Source: Arabidopsis thaliana
Taxonomy: Eukaryota > Streptophyta > Magnoliopsida > Brassicales > Brassicaceae
Assembly: GCF_000001735.4 (NCBI RefSeq)
Contig: NC_003074.8
Span: 3,720,101-3,784,100, forward strand
Reading direction: 5' to 3'
DNA length: 64,000 nt
The notes below the pieces were generated by a model. It was not told the DNA's origin, searched no databases, and saw only the letters and a program-made list of their open reading frames with translations. The position numbers were made by a program, and so were the translations under genes. Positions 1-9,439 of the stretch are shown one piece after another (within the stretch, counting starts at the first letter, position 1; each line of letters starts with the position of its first letter).

Positions 1-1023
1 GGTAAGGTCTTATAAGTAGCATCATTATTCAGTTTAGTTAGTTACAGTTTTTCTCAGTTTTTGAATGTGTTTTATATGCAGAGCAAGATTGATGAAGATT
101 CATCTGCTAATCCACGAACTTCGTTCTCGGAGTTTGGAGAAGACAGTTTTGCGATTGGAAGTTGGGAGGAGAAAGAAGTGATAAGCCGAGATGGACACAT
201 GAAGCTCCAGACAAGTGTCTTTCTTGCTTCTATTGACCAGAGAAGCGAGCGAGCAGCTGGTGAGAGTGCATGCACTGCTCTTGTAGCGGTCATTGCGGAT
301 TGGTTTCAGAAGAATGGTAATCTCATGCCAATCAAGTCTCAGTTCGATAGTTTGATCAGAGAAGGTTCTTTAGAATGGAGAAACCTCTGCGAAAACGAAA
401 CGTATATGCAGAAATTCCCTGACAAGCATTTCGATCTTGATACCGTGCTACAAGCAAAGATACGGCCTCTAACCGTTATCCCCGGAAAATCCTTTGTTGG
501 GTTTTTCCATCCTGATGGGATGATCAACGAGGGTAGATTCGAGTTTCTACAAGGCGCAATGTCTTTCGATAGTATTTGGGCTGAAATTATTAGTCTGGAG
601 GAAAGCTCGGCGAATGGTGATAGCTATGATGATGATTCGCCACCGCACGTTTACATAGTGAGTTGGAACGATCACTTCTTTGTCCTCAAAGTTGAAAAAG
701 AAGCTTACTATATCATTGACACACTTGGAGAAAGGCTTTACGAGGGTTGTGATCAAGCTTACGTTTTGAAATTCGACCATAAAACCGTCATCCACAAGAT
801 TCTTCACACAGAGGAAGCAGGATCCGAATCAGAACCTGAATCAGAGATTTTGAGCAGAGGGAAGGAGTCATGTAAAGAGTATATTAAGAATTTCTTGGCG
901 GCCATACCAATTAGGGAGTTGCAAGAGGATATCAAGAAAGGATTAGCCTCAACCGCGCCTGTTCATCACCGTTTACAGATCGAGTTTCATTACACCACAA
1001 ACGCAGAGATTACCAGTCTATAA
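1..1023 (+). CDS. 3' part of NT-C2 domain family protein (AT3G11760-like), last exon
   Basis: Only the 3' end lies in the window. Base 1 looks like the last base of an exon, the intron is 2-81 (donor gtaag, acceptor tgcag), and the last exon 82-1023 codes for 313 residues ending in TAA. I recognise the C-terminal half of the plant family whose N-terminus carries an NT-type C2 domain (EEIG1/EHBP1-like; the AT3G11760/AT5G04860 pair). The C2 domain itself is upstream of the window. The visible part has a conserved block starting ESACTALVAVIADWF, then a region around NDHFFVLKV and YYIIDTLGERL, then an acidic linker and a closing helix-rich segment. The molecular function is unknown to me. The order Cys, His, Asp recalls a papain-like fold, which is only a suggestion. 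Sure of the reading frame, fairly sure of the family. Confidence 0.85.
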
Positions 1024-1389
1024 AAGCCTAGGCAGAGTTGCTAACGTTTTGTTGAGTTTCTTGTAAGTTTTGTAACTAACTTGTGAATGTGATTTAGAGT
1101 TAAACCAGTTTGTATCTAACTATCCAAGGAATTTACATTTTTGCTCGTTCTATTTCGCTGTCTCTTTTTGGTTCATTATGTTTTTACAGCTTAAAATTTT
1201 GGCATTGTACCATAATCTCAAAATCTTCAGACAAAAAGACAAGGCCGGGCATGTTTTATTCAGACAGTATTGTTCACTCATCACAATACACAACATGAAT
1301 CAATCAAGCGCAATCAAGCGCAATCTCACAAATCCATTTGATCAAGAAGGTTAACATAAGAGTTACATGAAGAACATTGCCACGAAAAA
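1024..1389. other. Intergenic, tail-to-tail 3' regions
   Basis: Stretch of 366 bases between two convergent genes. It holds the 3' untranslated sequences of both. I see a short direct repeat (caatcaagcg twice near 1303-1322) and no credible gene. Confidence 0.6.
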
Positions 1390-1992
1390 TCACTGCTGCA
1401 ATTGATCGTAGACATTGAAAATAAGCCAACCTTCAATGGCAGCAGCTTCAAGACGATCATTAGAGCTGGCTTCATCCCACTTGGACTGAATAGAATCAAG
1501 CCTACTCATGTCATACCAAAGAATCTTGTGAGCTAATTCTCTGGTTCCAAGGAACTCAACAATTGGAGTACCTCGGGCTTTCGCAGCTAGTTTCCCAATC
1601 TCCAACGAGCTTCGGATCACAATACCGTGGTTTTCTTTAAGCAAAGCGAGGTCTTCTTGAATCTGGACACCGACAAATGTGACAAATTTGGAAGCAAAGA
1701 AGCGATAAAGATCCTTGAGATTATCACAGAACGGGTTCGGCAGGCGGAGGAAGAGACAGAAGTTTTTAGTGCTAAACTTCACTGAGCATAGACGCCATTC
1801 GGACTTTGTGCTAACTGATTTGACATCCCAATACACATCAAAGACAATGGACCGGTTTCCATTCCAGACGGAATCTTCAAGGATCTTGGAAAGGTAAGGA
1901 GAGATATCGGTTGTTGATTCAACATCAATGGCTTTGGTCTGGACCCAAGAATTATCAACCATCATAAACCCTTGCCCATCGAATGAGGCCAT
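1390..1992 (-). CDS. RNase H-like / WRN-type 3'-5' exonuclease-like protein, degenerate
   Basis: A single uninterrupted coding exon of 200 residues, starting at ATG 1992. It matches the plant family of short polynucleotidyl transferase, ribonuclease H-like proteins (AT3G11770 from memory). Motif I is represented by IVFDVYWD near residue 50, motif II by [13 protein letters not shown] near 105-117, and motif III by AAIEGW near 184-189. Active DEDD exonucleases normally carry D-x-E in motif I and an Asp in motif III. Here those positions read D-V-Y and AAIE, so two catalytic acids look replaced and catalysis is doubtful. A 5' UTR intron is plausible: a tttccag acceptor lies just upstream of the ATG and a donor near 2493. 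Neighbour on the 3' side is convergent. Confidence 0.85.
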   Translation of the reverse strand: MASFDGQGFMMVDNSWVQTKAIDVESTTDISPYLSKILEDSVWNGNRSIVFDVYWDVKSVSTKSEWRLCSVKFSTKNFCLFLRLPNPFCDNLKDLYRFFASKFVTFVGVQIQEDLALLKENHGIVIRSSLEIGKLAAKARGTPIVEFLGTRELAHKILWYDMSRLDSIQSKWDEASSNDRLEAAAIEGWLIFNVYDQLQQ

Positions 1993-2888
1993 TGTGGTCT
2001 GAAATCACTGGAAACATATTCACATTACACATTAGACACAACATCATATAGATCCATTAGCTTGGAGAGACACTCAGAATCAATACAATTCTAATAATCA
2101 GTGATCTGTTTTTGTTGTGAATGTGCTCAGCGATGAATCGAATGAAAAACTGATAAAGCAGCAAAGATTTTCAATATGTTTTCCAATTCACAAAGACATT
2201 GAAATATCGATTTTGAGTGTGTAGCAGCAATAGAATGACCGATTCAAGAAATGTGTAGACGCATTCAGAGCTAATTGGGTTTTTTGCCAGAACAACAAAT
2301 TTACTCTAATCAGCGTTTGGGTTCTATGAACACAATACAAAGGTACGATTTTTATAAAGTGTGGATTAGACAGAGGAAAGTCCCCAAATAAGTTCATCGG
2401 ATGGAACATGCTTTTGTTGATTTGGATTGAAGATTTATATATAAACATGAGAAAAATCTTTCAATCCAAAAAGACAGAAAAGAGGAACACGAACCTTGAG
2501 ATTTCGGTGCGAGAAGGCTGATCTAGTAAACGGAGTCGGAAGAGAGAAAGACTGTTTCTGGGTTTGTTGTCGGAAGAAGAAGGAAAAGTACGCAAGTGAA
2601 AGTACGGTCCTGCCCATTGAAGGAATGACACGTGTCTTTACCTACGGGTATCGCACGTGCGAATGTCGCCATACGTGTTCCGTAGTAGAAGGATTTTAGA
2701 AGAGTCAATAGAACATTATTTTTTTCTTCACTTTGGTTGATTTTGGTTTAACATTTTGGAAAACTCACTCAACTCCTTGAGTATTGTTTTCGAAAATTTT
2801 CCTTGTATATTCATAGCATTTTGTTTCATATAAAACAATTAGTTATAGTCATATAAATAAATTGTTATTAAGCACTTGGAATCTTGGA
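1993..2888. other. Intergenic: 5' leader and promoter of the RNase H-like gene
   Basis: Probably holds a 5' UTR intron and the promoter of the minus-strand gene ending at 1992, then the 3' flank of the glutaredoxin-like gene at 2889. Several small open frames here overlap each other without gene-like composition. Confidence 0.5.
2628..2677. promoter_or_regulatory. Cluster of three ACGTG elements (G-box/ABRE type)
   Basis: Two perfect CACGTG palindromes at 2629-2634 (inside ACACGTGT) and 2654-2659 (inside GCACGTGC), and a TACGTG at 2672-2677, all within 50 bases. Spaced ACGTG cores of this kind are typical bZIP/bHLH sites in ABA- or light-responsive plant promoters. Position fits the promoter of the minus-strand RNase H-like gene. 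Response is inferred, not shown. Confidence 0.55.
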
Positions 2889-3341
2889 TTAAGTACAAAG
2901 AGCACATTTCACAAGACCATTCTCATTACACTCTATGCATCTCTTCCAGGTTTCGTGCTCTGCAACAACTCTCGACCTCCCATTGCATTTCGAACATATC
3001 AAAAATCTTTCGTTCTCGCACATCTCACACTGCCGCGACTTAGCTGATGAAAACACTTCTAGAAGCTTCTTGAGCTTCTCGTTTTCGTTAAGAGACACCA
3101 CCTCGTCTGCTCCACCAATGTACTTACACTTTATGAAGAGCCTAGGAGGTGTAACTTGCTCCCCAAGCAATCTCCACATCTCTTCTTTGTACTCACAATC
3201 CATTGAAACATCTCTTTCTCGGAATGATGCCTTATGATTCTCTAGCAAGAATCTCACTCTTCTGCAATCTTCGAAAGTCTTTCTCACTCCTCGTAGACTT
3301 GTTGTGAAGAAGCAACAGAATCTTGCCCACCAGCTACACAT
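2889..3341 (-). CDS. Glutaredoxin-like protein with C-terminal CxxC repeats (frameshifted gene)
   Basis: Open frame of 150 codons on the minus strand. From TSLRGVRKTFEDCRRVRFLL (about residue 14) it matches the plant glutaredoxin-like family whose members keep the thioredoxin fold and end in four CxxC pairs, here CEMC, CSKC, CIEC and CALC. The glutaredoxin fold continues through RERDVSMD, PPRLFIKCKYIGGADEV and the helix before the Cys-rich tail. The first residues after the nominal ATG (MCSWWARFCCFF) do not look like the family. The expected N-terminal half sits in the overlapping open frame at 3284-3574, shifted by one base. The gene as sequenced therefore appears split. If expressed from 3341 it would lack the N-terminal extension. 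Remembered as AT3G11773. Confidence 0.65.
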   Translation of the reverse strand: MCSWWARFCCFFTTSLRGVRKTFEDCRRVRFLLENHKASFRERDVSMDCEYKEEMWRLLGEQVTPPRLFIKCKYIGGADEVVSLNENEKLKKLLEVFSSAKSRQCEMCENERFLICSKCNGRSRVVAEHETWKRCIECNENGLVKCALCT

Positions 3342-3574
3342 TTCTCTTCAAAAGCCCACAAAAGCTCATCAAGATTCTGTTGAAGTCGTTTATCCTCAGA
3401 AACCTCAATTGTCGTTGGCGTAAGACACTCTTTCTCATCTATTTGATGAAAGATTGTGTGATCAAGATTGCTTTTGTGGAGAGCTATCGCCTGCTTCAAG
3501 TTCCCAAGAGATGTAATAAGCTTAAGTTTCTTCACCATTCTCTCCTTCATATCCATCATTGCTTCAACCTTCAA
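3284..3574 (-). pseudogene. N-terminal half of the glutaredoxin-like gene, out of frame with 2889-3341
   Basis: Open frame of 96 codons starting at ATG 3574. It has the lysine-rich start and LLWAFEEKCVAGGQDSV that normally leads straight into the glutaredoxin fold in this family, then runs out of frame and stops. The fold itself continues one frame over from about 3305-3320. A single-base loss between the GTT codon and the following CTTCTTCA stretch explains both frames. A 70-base intron using a GT near 3410 and the tgtag near 3340 is possible but would delete conserved residues, so I favour a frameshift. Confidence 0.55.
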
Positions 3575-4225
3575 CCTTTGATAAGAAGTTGTGAAAGAGG
3601 AGAGGCAAAAACCTAATCAAGATTGACAAACATGAGACTGGATAAGAGAAAAACGAAATGAGTACTCAACTGAACAAAAAAGCTACTTTGTGGGTTAGCT
3701 TTTCAAAAGTTTCTCCTTTGACGGGTCATTGTAGTACTAAAGAAGATAACCGATAAGCTAAATTAGGGTAACAAAAAACATTGAATTTACCCAACTTTAG
3801 CCCAACTTTGTCCAAATACATAGCAAAAGGGGAGGAATGTCCCTTTTAACATGTTGGTATATTGAAGCTATGAAAAAATTCATCTTTTCTGATAAGTCAT
3901 TAATGGTTTACGTTTGGTTGAATGATGATGTATGTCACGTCTTTATAATTCCATGAACGTGGATGTAATGATGTACTATTGGTTAAAGTAGGCTCAGCTT
4001 TAAGGTTGCAACTAGAACTAACCACAGCTCTATAAAACCTAATCAATAATTCATTACTTTGTTTTTTCTATAAATGGGGGGATTCATGAATGGTCCAGAA
4101 TGAGAATTTTCAAAGGGTTTTTGATCAACAATTATGTATAGCAGGAGAGTGTATTTTATACAAAATAAATGAGAGTGGTTCCATGGTATAGAACAAGATG
4201 GTGTATCCCGTCGAGCAAATCAGCT
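3575..4225. other. Intergenic, no gene seen
   Basis: About 650 AT-rich bases between the 5' end of the glutaredoxin-like gene and the 3' end of the ML-domain gene. Expected to hold the promoter of the former. I see no motif strong enough to name. Confidence 0.5.
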
Positions 4226-5376
4226 CTACATGTCGGCCACGGAGGATCCAAATCCAATATCAAATGAGAACTTGATGCAAGTTAACTCCTTCTTGCGTCC
4301 ATCAAGCATCTTCATTTTTAGTGAGTATGAACCCTATGAGAAAGAAAAGGATTAGACTGGTCCTTCCTTAGATGCAGAAACACAAAACGAAAGTTTGGTA
4401 TGACAAACATATAACTATAGAAACCATAACCAGCAAATCTTGACAACAAGAAGGTTAAACTTCTTCACTTTAGCCGCTTAATAGACATAATACTTCCACA
4501 TGGAACTCATAATATGCTATCGAAACCAAGTTAAACCTCTTCTCAGTCTATTTCAGTTATCCAACTAAACAGATTCGATTACACTAGGCAATTTGTTATG
4601 ACTGCAATAGAATTACATCAACTTCAAATGAGCATAATGCATCATCATGTCATTATATCCAAAATGCTTCGTATTAATCAACAAAACCCGCATAGATAAG
4701 TAGAAAAAACTTACAGGAGGGGTATATCCGGGAAGAACTTGCGAGTGCGCTACCAAGAAATCTCCAATGGCCACAGGACAACTTGTCTCATCACAAAGAT
4801 CATGTGTCTCAGAATGAATATGCCATCCAAAGTAGGAAACTTCGATCACCAACTTGCCGCTCGAGATCTCAGTGTCTTCATATAAAACAAACCCAAATAA
4901 AAAAACCCATCATACCAGTAAACCCATTACATACATCAAATGCAAAACTATAAACACAAGTAATAGCCTCATAGGTAAATTTGAGTATACCTGTGTTAGC
5001 AGAAATTCTGAAAGTAGCTGGCTCGCCTCTAGCTATAGGATAAGGAGTTATATCAACTCCTTGTACTTTTACTTCATACTCTTCGTTATTATCTGCAACC
5101 AAACAATCAAAAGTTCCCCACAAATCGAATTCATTATAACGCAACAAGAGGTCAAAATCAACATTGGATCTTTCTATCTAAATCTTATCGCAAAATTATA
5201 GCTAACTCAATCAAAATACTACAAGGAAACAATTGGAAATCATGAATCAAGTTAGGCTTTTTGGGAATCGAAAGACGAAACATACCGCAGTAGTGAACAT
5301 CGGTGGCTGCAACAATCGTTGAAACCAAGAGAAAATAAGAGATAGCGAGAGATGAGAATCCCGTGAACTTAGACAT
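4226..5376 (-). CDS. ML-domain (MD-2-related lipid recognition) secreted protein
   Basis: Four exons on the minus strand: 5286-5376, 5092-4991, 4875-4715 and 4333-4226. All have GT-AG borders and join in frame to 153 residues. The protein starts with a signal peptide (MSKFTGFSSLAISYFLLVS) followed by an ML domain covering nearly all the rest. Paired cysteines occur at VHYCDNNEEYEV, at CDETSCPV and at ELTCIKFSF. ML domains form a small beta-sandwich that binds lipids; the animal members include MD-2 and NPC2. Plant members are secreted or vacuolar and mostly uncharacterised. It shares an intergenic promoter region of about 680 bases with the plus-strand gene at 6054. I recognise it as AT3G11780. 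Confidence 0.92.
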
Positions 5377-6053
5377 GATTGATGATAATTAGATTTTCTA
5401 TCGAAGAAGCAAAAGCTGCGAATTCTCAGATGATGATGATTGAGGACGAGGAGGAGAGGAGAGACTAAACAAGCAAGAGACAAAGACAGAAATGCGGAAT
5501 CGGGATTCTCAAATCGCAAGAAATGTCGGATTGATCTTATCCGTTCATTAACGTGGGTCCATGATTACTTAAAATAAACGGTTCAGATTTCGTAATTAAT
5601 CTGTTACGGTGTGGTTAATGACATAGGATTAGCAGTGAACAAACTGTTAGGTGGGATTTGTTTAACGATTTCAATTCAAGTTACCCACTTGGCACCAAAA
5701 TAATAATTGTATTTGCCAGCTCAGATTTGACGCTATTTTTATAATACAGCACATAATTGAACATTGTTTTTGGAAAATAAAAAACAAATCCCTAATTCAA
5801 CGAATCTACTTCTCTTATCCAACACGAAATCAAGAGTTTTAAAAATATGAAAAATCTAAAGAAATTATTCAGGTTTCAATAATATCTAAATTAGTGCCTC
5901 TAAGTATATTTTTATATAATTAAAAAAGCATATTTTGTTTTGGGCCGCATGAAGTCAGGCCCAAATATTTAAAGGCTTATTTGATTAATGATATTTGAAG
6001 ACATGTCCTTGAATCGGAGTTTTCGAAAATTTTGAAGGGAGCTTTTCTGACAG
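5377..6053. other. Divergent promoter region
   Basis: 677 bases between two divergent secreted-protein genes (minus gene starting at 5376, plus gene at 6054). It must contain both promoters. The sequence is AT-rich with no motif I would name. Confidence 0.5.
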
Positions 6054-7462
6054 ATGGCTAGATTCTTTCTTCTCTGTTGCCTCTTCGCGGCGGTGCTGAC
6101 GTCATCATTGACGGAGGCCGGCGACAATAATCAAGTCTACTCGCCTTGTTCAGATTCTACTGTTGCGATCGGCGATGGATTCACTTTCGGCATTGCCTTC
6201 GCTGCGAAAGATTCTTTCTTCAGTACAAATCGATCCAAATCCGTTCAGTACTCTCCCTGCGATCATCGCCATCTCTCGCTCAACGGAAACTCTGAGGTCG
6301 CCGTGTTCAGACCTAAAGTCGATGAGATCACACTCCTTACCATCAATACCTCTAGTTCCTCCAGTTTCCGCCCGGTTCGTTCTCATCTCTGGTTTATCTT
6401 GGTGAATTAGGGTTTCGATTGCAGGTTTTTGATCAGATTAGAATGGATTAGGTCACTCTTAAGGAAATTTAGTATAGATCGGAATCATATGCCCAGATTA
6501 GTTGACTTGTCTAAATCCTGGCTTAGAATGTTAGCTCTGGAATTCTAAGCTAATTGTCGAGATTACTTGGATTGGTAGATTCAATTTTCCCGTAGGTAAC
6601 GAAGGTTTAGGTTTTAAGCTCTGTTCTTGGACGATCTGGTTCCTTTCTGCATTTGTTTCAGTGAGATGAAAGGTTCAAAACAGAGACTTGCCATGTTAGA
6701 TTCCTATAGATTAAGAGTTTGGTTTCTGACGAAGTAGGTGGAAATCAGGTTAACTTGTAATGTGTATATCATTAGACTTTCAGTGTAGATACCTCTGGAA
6801 AAAGTGATTTTAGTAGTAGCTTCGTCACAGTTTCTCCCGAACATTACTATACGATTTTTGTTTATCCTCGGAAGTAGAGGTCATGAATGTGTTAGCCTAT
6901 CAAATTATTTGTTTGTCTGATGATACTTTGTGATTCCAGGATGCTTCCAAGGGATATATGGTAGCATTCGCTGGTGCAAAATACGCTGCAAGATCACTCC
7001 CAATTATGGTTGCAGACAGCAATCACATCGTGACAAGCTTCACCCTTGTAATTGGATAAGCTCATATCAACCTTCATTTTCATTTTTCTTATAGAAAGTT
7101 TCCATCTCTTATTAGTTATGTAATCGTCATATATCTTGGGTGAATTCTAGGTTCTTGAGTTCCAGAAAGGAAGGCTTGAGAACATGTTCTGGAAGAAAGA
7201 CGGATGCTCGAAGTGTTCTGGAGATTCGAAATTCGTGTGCCTCAACAAAGAAGAATGTGCGATCAAGCCGCAAAACTGCAAGAACCAAGGAGGACAAGTA
7301 GATTGTAGCTTGGGGATCCAATTGGCGTTTTCGGGCACGGATAAGCACTACACCGCGTTGAATTCGTGGTATGAGGTTGCAAATCTGAAGCAGTACTCGC
7401 TCTATGGCCTCTACTCCAATCTAAAGGACTCACTAACCAACCCATTCAAGAACATCTTCTGA
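6054..7462 (+). CDS. Expp1-like secreted protein
   Basis: Three exons, 6054-6374, 6940-7047 and 7151-7462, all ending on codon boundaries, give 246 residues. The N-terminus MARFFLLCCLFAAVLTSS is a signal peptide. The mature part is cysteine-rich in its last third (GCSKCSGDS, VCLNKEECAIKPQNC, VDCSLG), suggesting an extracellular disulfide-bonded domain. I recognise it as the plant protein annotated Expp1 (AT3G11800). Function is unknown to me. There are no further membrane segments, so it should be secreted or lumenal. The first exon runs open past the donor to 6410, but the donor cgttc site with the next two exons continues the conserved frame. Confidence 0.85.
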
Positions 7463-7718
7463 TGACTTTCTTTCTCCTTTGTGTGTTGCTACTCTTGTAA
7501 TTTTGTATTATTTTTTCACCTGCTTTCTTTGTATTATTTCTTCCGTATGATTTTTGCTATATATTGTATTTTATTACTTGGGCGTTTAACTTTTTCATGA
7601 ATTAAATAGTCAGAATACTCTCAGATATATCATATACTCCCTGTTCTAAAAAGAAAATTCTTCTTTGACGAAACAAAAAAAAAAAAAAAAAATTCTTCTT
7701 CTACTAACTTACGCTTCA

Positions 7719-8765
7719 ATGGCGACTCCAACTCCATCTCTATCTCCTCCTCCATTGAATCTCTGGATAATCTTATCAGAATCAAAACGAATCATCAACG
7801 CACACTCACGTCACTTCCTAGCTCTCTCCGTTCTCTTCCTCCTCCCTCTCTGCTTCTCCATCACAGTTTACCCTTCCGTCTTCCTTCTCATCACCGATCA
7901 ATCATCCGCTTCTCACAACACCGTCTCTCTCCTCCGCGGCGGACTCCACAACAACAACGATGATGACATCGATACCAAAACAACGGTCTTACTTGTAATC
8001 GGTTACATCGTTGTTATCACCGTCTTCAATCTCTTAGCTATTGGATCAATCGCTTATAGTGTGTTTCAAGGATTCTATGGTAGACCTGTGAAATTGAACT
8101 CTGCAGTGAAATCGAGCTTCGCTTCGTTTTTACCTCTTCTCGCTACTTTGACCTCATCGAATCTTATAGTTTTAGGGGGTTTTCTGATTCCAGGGATTTT
8201 AGCTTTCTTGTTGGTTAAGCTTATTGAGACCATTCCCGGTGTAGAATTCGATTACGCCTCTTCGTATTTCCAAGGTTTCGTAACCCTAGTAACGATTATC
8301 TCGATTGCGATTGCAGTTAAGCTCTATGTGAATTGGATTCTTGCTTGGGTTGTTGTTGTTGTTGAATCAGCTTGGGGTATAACACCGTTGAAGAGAAGTA
8401 AACGCTTGGTTAAAGGAATGAAATGTGCTTCTTTGTCGATTATCTTCTTCTTCGCTTCAACGGAATCGATTCTCGTTTGGATTAGTACCTTAGCCGCCTA
8501 TGCTCAGCTCAACGATAACGAGAATGGTGGGAAGTCGTGGACAGATGCTTTCTTTGTGGTACAGATTGTGATCACGTCTGCGTTTCTAACGCTGTTGACG
8601 TTGTATAATCTTGCGGCGACTACTGTGATGTATATGTATTGTAAAGCTGTTCATGGTGAGCTTGTTTGGGAGATAGCCGAAGAGTTTGCTAGAGAATATG
8701 TTAGCTTGCCTTTTGATGATGGTAAAGTTCCTCACTTGGTCTCTGTAGCTTACAACAACATCTGA
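7719..8765 (+). CDS. Multispan membrane protein, plant-specific
   Basis: Single exon of 348 residues. I start it at ATG 7719 (MATPTPSLSPPPLNLW); the open frame extends upstream through a poly-A stretch, but only with non-ATG starts. About six long hydrophobic segments are visible (for example around residues 36-58, 92-117, 143-170, 188-222, 244-266 and 285-310), so it is an integral membrane protein. It resembles the plant family that includes AT3G11810. No catalytic motif is visible and no function can be given. Its stop codon is followed almost directly by a TGA trinucleotide repeat. Confidence 0.85.
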   Translation: MATPTPSLSPPPLNLWIILSESKRIINAHSRHFLALSVLFLLPLCFSITVYPSVFLLITDQSSASHNTVSLLRGGLHNNNDDDIDTKTTVLLVIGYIVVITVFNLLAIGSIAYSVFQGFYGRPVKLNSAVKSSFASFLPLLATLTSSNLIVLGGFLIPGILAFLLVKLIETIPGVEFDYASSYFQGFVTLVTIISIAIAVKLYVNWILAWVVVVVESAWGITPLKRSKRLVKGMKCASLSIIFFFASTESILVWISTLAAYAQLNDNENGGKSWTDAFFVVQIVITSAFLTLLTLYNLAATTVMYMYCKAVHGELVWEIAEEFAREYVSLPFDDGKVPHLVSVAYNNI

Positions 8766-8769
8766 TGAA

Positions 8770-8770
<1 letters not shown>

Positions 8771-8807
<37 letters not shown>
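8771..8807. repeat. (TGA)n microsatellite
   Basis: About twelve uninterrupted TGA units in the 3' UTR of the membrane protein gene, starting five bases after the TGA stop at 8763-8765. Likely polymorphic in length. Confidence 0.9.
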
Positions 8808-9439
8808 CTTGTTTGTTTTGTTGTTATGTTTTAAGGTAGTGTTTGGAAAACTGGTCTTCTTGTATGATAATGCAAGTTTGTAACCCTTGTACGTATATTG
8901 ATCTTCTTTACTGTTCTTGAGACTTGAAAACTTCTGTAATCTGAATCAGAATTGGGATTAAAAAAAAAAAAAAAAAAAAGAAAGAAAAGTATCACAGTAG
9001 GATCAACATATCAGTCAACTGAAAAGTCAACAAAATGTTAAGAGTACACCCCAGAACAAATCATAGCATCAAAGTCTAGATTTAGTATCATATTCGAACT
9101 TGGAAAATGCCAAGACTAATGAAGTTTTTGTGTTATCGGTTGGTATTACCTCGTTTGGTTTGAAATGGCTCATATACTTCAACCAAATAGAACAAGAAAC
9201 GATAAACCCTGAAATCACATCAAGTAAATATAACCCATATAGCAAACATAGATACAAGAGAATGTTGTACTAATTTTCTCATCTAACCCACATTTTAAAT
9301 TCTTTCACAAAAACCAAATAAACGGGAGATTAACAACAAACCAGCAGTAGAAAGTAGTAACACAAAGCTGGTTTGATAATAAGGTTTTTCAAAGAAAGAA
9401 TATATATGCAAATAACGAAACTCAACTTCAACTTCAACT
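8808..9439. other. Intergenic between convergent genes
   Basis: 3' flanks of the membrane protein gene and of SYP121. A 19-base A-tract lies near 8961. No gene seen. Confidence 0.5.

Noticed and set aside
7665-7718. In-frame extension upstream of the membrane protein start
   Set aside because: Begins at a non-ATG codon and encodes a Lys run from a poly-A tract.
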